64,000 nt of DNA from Silene latifolia (lineage: Eukaryota; Streptophyta; Magnoliopsida; Caryophyllales; Caryophyllaceae): positions 68,548,099-68,612,098 of the forward strand of contig NC_133531.1 of NCBI RefSeq assembly GCF_048544455.1, written 5' to 3'. The position numbers and the translations under genes are program-made. Within the stretch, counting starts at the first letter, position 1. Each line of letters starts with the position of its first letter. Of the stretch, positions 59,158 to 64,000 are shown piece after piece. The notes beneath the pieces were generated by a model. That model had not been told where the DNA came from, made no database searches, and saw only the letters and a program-made list of their open reading frames with translations.

Positions 59158-60803
59158 TGATGAGAGTGTCATTGGGGCTCTCAATCAAACACATTTATAA
59201 CTCTCAACAAATAACTAGTTAGTGGTAAGTCGAGGTCGATCCATGGGACAGCGGTTACTCAAATTAATCAATCTAATTATGGTTGTGCTGGGGGCTGTCA
59301 CAATTATAATGGGTTGATGATTCTAATCTAATAAAAGCAATAAACAAGAAACAAAAGGAAAGATGTAAACAAATGACTAAAAATGCTAGGATATCATGGG
59401 TTCATAAGGAAATCATGGGAGTTGATCATACAAACATGTTCTCAATTATAAGCAAGCAATTATTGTTGTAAAGGAACTGAGTTGGTTTATGTCTTACGGT
59501 TCTTAGGAAGAGTTGGGTCCCGGAGCCGAATTGATTAGATTGTACAACACCTACAAGTCGACTTACTTTCCCCCTAATCACTTCTATGCATGGTCTAACA
59601 AGACTCGAGTTGGTTTATATCTTACAAGTCAAGTTGAATAGATAAGAGATGGTTGTAAATGCAAGGATTCATAGGCTTAGCATTTCATCAAACATAACAT
59701 GTGCATAGGTTGACATCACAACAAGCAAGCAAATTAATTATGTGAACATATTAGATTAAGCATGAATCAATCCCCATGTTGGTTTCCCTAATTACCCATT
59801 AATCATAACTAAGAGACTACTCACTCATTATCAAGTTTGACATGCTAACAAGGTTGTCAATCATATTAACAAGGCAAAACATGATGAACAAGTAAGAAAA
59901 ATTAACAATAATTAAAAAGAATTAAGAGGATTATACCTATGGAGATTCCAAAATAATAATGCAAAGAATAATAGAAGTACTTGATGATTGATGGAAGGTT
60001 GTCAATCTCCCAATAAACCAAAATGATCTTCTAATTACCCAATAATAAACTTGAATTACTCAATAATAAACTTGAACAAAAATTAAGGAAAGATTAATGT
60101 GTAATTTGTGGAAAGATTAAAGAGTAATCTATTCTAACCTACTCCTAATGAGAGCTTAACCTAATCTAAAGAAGGATTGATTTAATCTAATGAAAACTTG
60201 ATGATTTGATTATTACAAATGGGGTATATATAATAGAGCATCACTAGGTTAAGCAAGGGTAAAATAGTAAATAACAATGCTAAATGTTGGGTAGGGAATC
60301 GCTCCCCTCAGAAAAGATGCCGGTCTCCTTTTAGCTAGTCCTTGAAAAATATGCGCGGATCATGGTTCACGTAGCAAGGAAAAACTTCCTGTCCAGCAAT
60401 ACGCTCGTCCCGAGCTGAAAACGAGCATCCAGAGCTTCAACCCGAGCGGGTTGTCCAGTATCCTGCTCCAGATAAGCTTGACCCGCGCGGGTTGAGATGC
60501 TATTCCCTTTCTTTTTGCTTTTGAGCCTAAGATGCCTCTATATACTCTTTATTTCTTCTTCCTTGGTCATCATTCTTGCCTCCTCTTCATACTTAGTCCA
60601 TCAAATATCGTCAACAAGCTTCCAAATATGCGTGAAAGACGGGAATTTCCGCCTTATTATCTCCTTTCCTACAAAACATATAGAATGCACAAGGAAAGCA
60701 AAATAGAAAGCATTTGACGGATAAAATGGTCATGAAATGTTATAAAAGTATGCAAAATAGGTTCAATTAGGGGACTAAATATGCGCAATTATAAGTCACA
60801 TCA
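59158..60803 (-). repeat. 3' LTR of element E
   Basis: 1,646 bp. In its own direction it starts TGATGTGACTTATAATTGCG and ends CTCTCATCA, giving TGATG/CATCA termini. It contains the 'cgaccyygacttac' phrase near the end and a 'ggcggaaattcccgtc' block near the start, both also visible in the remnant at 1640-4110. Confidence 0.85.
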
Positions 60804-63041
60804 AATATCCCCAAACCGAACCTTTACTCGTCCCGAGTAAAGAGGTGACTAAAACTAGACCTTTATTTAAACTATCCTAATAATATAACCGATATGAGAC
60901 AATTAGCGGGTCTCACTCCGCCCCTTTAACTCACAACAAGACAACCATGAGGTAGGATGCCTTCTTGCAAGTCAAGGTGGGTCTTGCCAAAATGGCGACA
61001 CATCCAATCAAAGCACATAAAATCAAGTAATGGATGGATCTACAAAAAGAATAGCCACTTTCCTCATCTAAGTGGCGGAAATTATCTAAAGGGGAAGCAA
61101 TTCAAGGGTACACACTCCTTCATAGATGCAATTTCTTCAAACTACTAAGTCTAGAAGTATACCAATAAATCACCTCCAAGTTGTGTCAAGCTAGGGTACC
61201 TTTGTCCTCAATCGTTAAATGTTTTTGTCAAGAATAGACTCCCTATGGTGTTAGAAACACTGGAGGATTGCGGAATTCCCCTTCTTGCCTAGACAAGAAG
61301 AAGGGTTGTCCCCTCTCTACCATGCACAAAAATGGATACGATGGATAAAGGGATAGATAGTTTGAGTTTCATTTGGGAGTTTGCTTTTGTTGTTGTTTTT
61401 TCCCTCCAATTTCTTGTGGCATATAACATTTGAGAACACTTTCTTTTTGCCATTTCTTTTGTTTTTTGGCATTTCAATATTTGACAACTTTCAACTTTTG
61501 CATTTTCTTTTGAAAATTTTCAAAGTCACCCCAATTAGTAACGAGGGTGCCTTATAATTGAAGCATAGGAGTTTTTCCATTTTTGTAACTCCTCTTTTCT
61601 TTTGATGCATTTTGCAAACTTTTTCTTTTCTTTTCTTTTCATTTCTTGAACTCAAATTTGAACAATTTTTGTGCCCATTCCCTTTGATGACAAAATGTAT
61701 GGTAGAACATGGATAAATGATGATTGCATGGTTTCAAGGGTCACCTTGGAATAAACGGTAGCCAAGGAGTTATCACACCACAAGGTACTCTTGACTAGGC
61801 CATAATCAATGGGTCAAAGGATACTAGCATGACACATCTTACGGTGTTTTACAAGTATTCTAACAATCAAAGTCTTAAGAAGAAGAAGCATCTACTAGGG
61901 CCTATATACACTTGTCAAGCTTCCCAAGTAGACGGTTTCACAAAATTTTTCTAACATGCAAACTACATGCCATGATGCAACTAACATTTATACATCCTAA
62001 TGCATATGCTTCTACCAATTAGTATGCCAAATAATCTAAATGCAATCCTAAATTCACATTGTTTATACCGCATCAATCAAAATAAAGCCACATAGTCATT
62101 AACATAAAGAGGAAAAAGGAGATTGGAAAGATCATACCATGCTTTCTTCAATATCCTCATGTCTCGGATGTGGCATAGTCGATCAATGTGAAAAAGAATG
62201 AACAAACACAATATATACAAACAATATATACAAGACTACACTAAAAAGGAAATGAACATGTTTTTGATTTTTTTCAATTTTTTAATTTTTATGGTTTTTG
62301 ATTTTATGAAATAAAATGACATGTTTTTGGGATTTTTCAAAAAATTTCAATTTTTTATCATTTTTGGAATATAAATTCCCATCCCCCACTTTATTTTGGA
62401 CATTGTCCTCAATGTACATGTAAGAGTAGGTATAAAAAGAAAATACATGTTTTTGAATTTTTTTGATTTTTTGAAATAAAGTACAAATGCAATGATATGA
62501 TATGAATGAATGCATGCTCTAACAAAATGCAATTCTATATGACATATATAACAAATGAATGCAATCTAAACTATACTATATGATGCATGATTTCTAGTAA
62601 GCTATGGTCACCTATGATCAAACCTCCCCAGACCGATTTAAACACTATTTCTAGTGTAGAAATGAATAGGTTTGGCCAGTAGTGACTATGCATGAATTCT
62701 AGTCTATATGCAAATAACTACATGAATCATGTGAGATATACTACAATGCAAACTAATCTAATCATGTGAGATATATTACAATGCAAACTATACATGAGAA
62801 ATAGGGAAAGAAGGGTCTTACAATTATGATCTCAATCAAAGCCTCTATCATTAAGGTTATCATCATCTTCACTTTTTTCTTCTTCCTCTCCTCCTCTTTG
62901 GTCATCTTCATTCATGCCTTGGTTTGGGAACACAAGGTGTGGTTGCACCCAAGAAGGCCTAGGACCATTAGGATCAATAAACCCTTGTTGTGCCATATGA
63001 TAGTATTGAGGATAAAGGGCCAAATAGTTGTCTTCTTGCCC
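60804..63041 (-). other. 3' non-coding region of element E
   Basis: A purine tract (TTTGGGGA on the minus strand, about 60809-60816) adjoins the LTR. The rest is long, T-rich and non-coding. It contains a perfect 11-bp palindrome GGACATTGTCC (62398-62408) next to 'cccatcccccac', a phrase common before the 3' region of Athila/Tat elements. A second PPT-like run (GGTCTGGGGAGGTTTGAT on the minus strand) lies at about 62615-62632. Confidence 0.6.
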
Positions 63042-64000
63042 TCAGTGGATCCTAACATCCATGTTTCTTATCATACCCATCAATATATCCATGGCCGATG
63101 GCGGGCTACTCGGGCGAGGGGGAGGAGGTGCATAGGGTCGGTAAACATGGGGGTATAGAGGTATCTCCGCATAAGAGGGCCGAACACCATGAAGGAATGG
63201 TGGAAATCCAAGGCTTGGACCTTGGGACGGTGGTGGTGCATGGGAAGGAGTAGAAGGTGCCTCCTCACGTCTCCTAGGTGGTGGAACCCCAATCCTCTCA
63301 ATGGGGAGGAGGTAGCTTGGCATAGGTGCAAGGTAACTCGACCTAGGTGTGGTAGGAGGAAGGTCCCAACAAGGATGGGTGAATGTAGTGCTTCCCTTGG
63401 TGTACCAATCAATACCTCCCAAATCATTATATTTGCACCATTTGTGATGCCTAAAGATAGCCTTCTCATCAACTATATTATCTCTGGGTAGAGCCACATA
63501 CCTCCCATCATCATTAAACCCCGGACATAGAACATTGGCCATCCTAGTCACAAGACCACCCATCACAATTCCCTTTGATTTTGTCGCACCCCTTGAAAGA
63601 TTTCGAAATCGGACAAGTAATTCAAGAGCGGGATTAAAGTTGTACTTTGGCAAACCTTGGACATTCAAATACGACTCAAGAAAAGTCATGTCAAGTTGAC
63701 TCACACATCCCGTGTCACTCCTACCATGAATAGTCCCCGCTATAAATAAATGCCACACTCTAATAACCGGATGATCAATGTAAAAGGCATGACACCTTTT
63801 AAAACCTTCTAATTCCAACCCGGTGATTGATCTCCACAAATGTGACTCCGTGAACCCCACGGGCTTTTTAAGGCCGGTCTCGGGTATCACAAGCCCAAAA
63901 ATTTCACCAAAGGTACCCAAATGTATTTGATGGGTCTCATTACACAACCTAAATTCCAAAGACACCCCATATCTCTCTCCTTCAAATACTTTGAGACTAC
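63042..64000 (-). CDS. Athila ORF1-like protein of element E (partial)
   Basis: The frame is open from the window edge (reading leftward) to a stop at 63042, over 315 codons with its start outside. The beginning, FEGERYGVSLEFRLCN, and the following HLGTFGEIFGL and HAFYIDHPVIRVWHLFIAGT match my recollection of the ATHILA ORF-1 / plant transposon protein family. Motifs continue with GLVTRMANVLCP. The C-terminal third is Pro-rich (PPPSQGPSLGFPP, PYAPPPPRPSSPP). Its place next to the 3' non-coding region suits the extra ORF downstream of pol in Athila-like elements. Function unknown. Confidence 0.72.
   Translation of the reverse strand, partial: SLKVFEGERYGVSLEFRLCNETHQIHLGTFGEIFGLVIPETGLKKPVGFTESHLWRSITGLELEGFKRCHAFYIDHPVIRVWHLFIAGTIHGRSDTGCVSQLDMTFLESYLNVQGLPKYNFNPALELLVRFRNLSRGATKSKGIVMGGLVTRMANVLCPGFNDDGRYVALPRDNIVDEKAIFRHHKWCKYNDLGGIDWYTKGSTTFTHPCWDLPPTTPRSSYLAPMPSYLLPIERIGVPPPRRREEAPSTPSHAPPPSQGPSLGFPPFLHGVRPSYAEIPLYPHVYRPYAPPPPRPSSPPSAMDILMGMIRNMDVRIH

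Larger units (their letters stand above)
59158..64000 (-). mobile_element. Athila-like Ty3/gypsy element E (3' half only)
   Basis: Orientation is minus: the ORF at the right edge reads leftward, followed by about 2.2 kb of non-coding DNA, a polypurine tract and the 3' LTR (60803-59158). The element entered the LINE. Its 5' LTR, gag and pol must lie beyond 64,000. The left target flank is GAGAC (59153-59157); its partner is outside the window. Confidence 0.8.

Noticed and set aside
62826..63158. 110-codon + strand frame
   Set aside because: It spans the stop of the Athila-like ORF on the other strand and part of its non-coding region; no domain is seen.
63189..63491. 100-codon + strand frame at the right end
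   Set aside because: It is the antisense of the Pro-rich part of the Athila-like ORF.

Overview
This window is nuclear DNA of a flowering plant. It holds a spliced plant gene with GT-AG introns, many Ty1/copia and Ty3/gypsy retrotransposons, a plant LINE and several Stowaway, Tourist and hAT-type MITEs. The repeat styles (a solo LTR beginning TGTGACACCCCC, Athila/Tat-like LTRs) recall Caryophyllales, but that is memory of similar genomes and is not demonstrated here. No bacterial, viral or CRISPR content is seen.

Layout. 1-7,089: gene-poor DNA with a 41-unit AAC microsatellite, a Stowaway MITE, an old minus-strand gypsy-type LTR split by a 1,229-bp solo LTR with a perfect CTATT duplication, a LINE 3' tail and a Tourist MITE. 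7,090-10,377: the one host gene I recognise, a four-exon minus-strand gene for a SLOW GREEN 1-like chloroplast TPR protein, with a Stowaway MITE about 140 bp upstream of its start. 10,832-13,300: a probable Helitron 3' end with exon-like fragments, a hAT-type MITE, a promoter-like block without an ORF, and another MITE. 13,930-20,369: complete but decayed copia element D (417-bp LTRs, TSD CATGG) inserted in a 25-bp minisatellite.

23,159-54,357: a three-level nest, all on the + strand. Element A is SIRE/Maximus-like (LTRs about 1.66 kb, two zinc knuckles in gag, an env-position ORF after pol). Element B (26,129-44,689, TSD ATCCC) is inside A's gag. Element C (32,581-41,818, TSD AAAAG) is inside B's reverse transcriptase and belongs to a sister subfamily of B. 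Two hAT-type non-autonomous elements with perfect 8-bp duplications lie in the coding regions of B (31,757-32,207) and A (47,424-48,263). Element C is the best preserved: its gag-pol has two frameshifts and one nonsense codon.

55,226-64,000: a gypsy-type LTR fragment, then a plant LINE (ORF1 with DUF4283-like domain and zinc knuckle; ORF2 with endonuclease and RT). The LINE is cut inside the RT motif by the 3' LTR of a minus-strand Athila-like element whose 3'-proximal ORF runs off the window end.

No gene set here forms a new functional system. The observations most worth checking are a stem in the LTRs of B and C whose two arms change together between subfamilies, a short palindrome recurring in the LTR, gag and pol linker of A, and the same tryptophan codon turned to TAG in both B and C. 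All elements were read by eye; mismatch counts are approximate.
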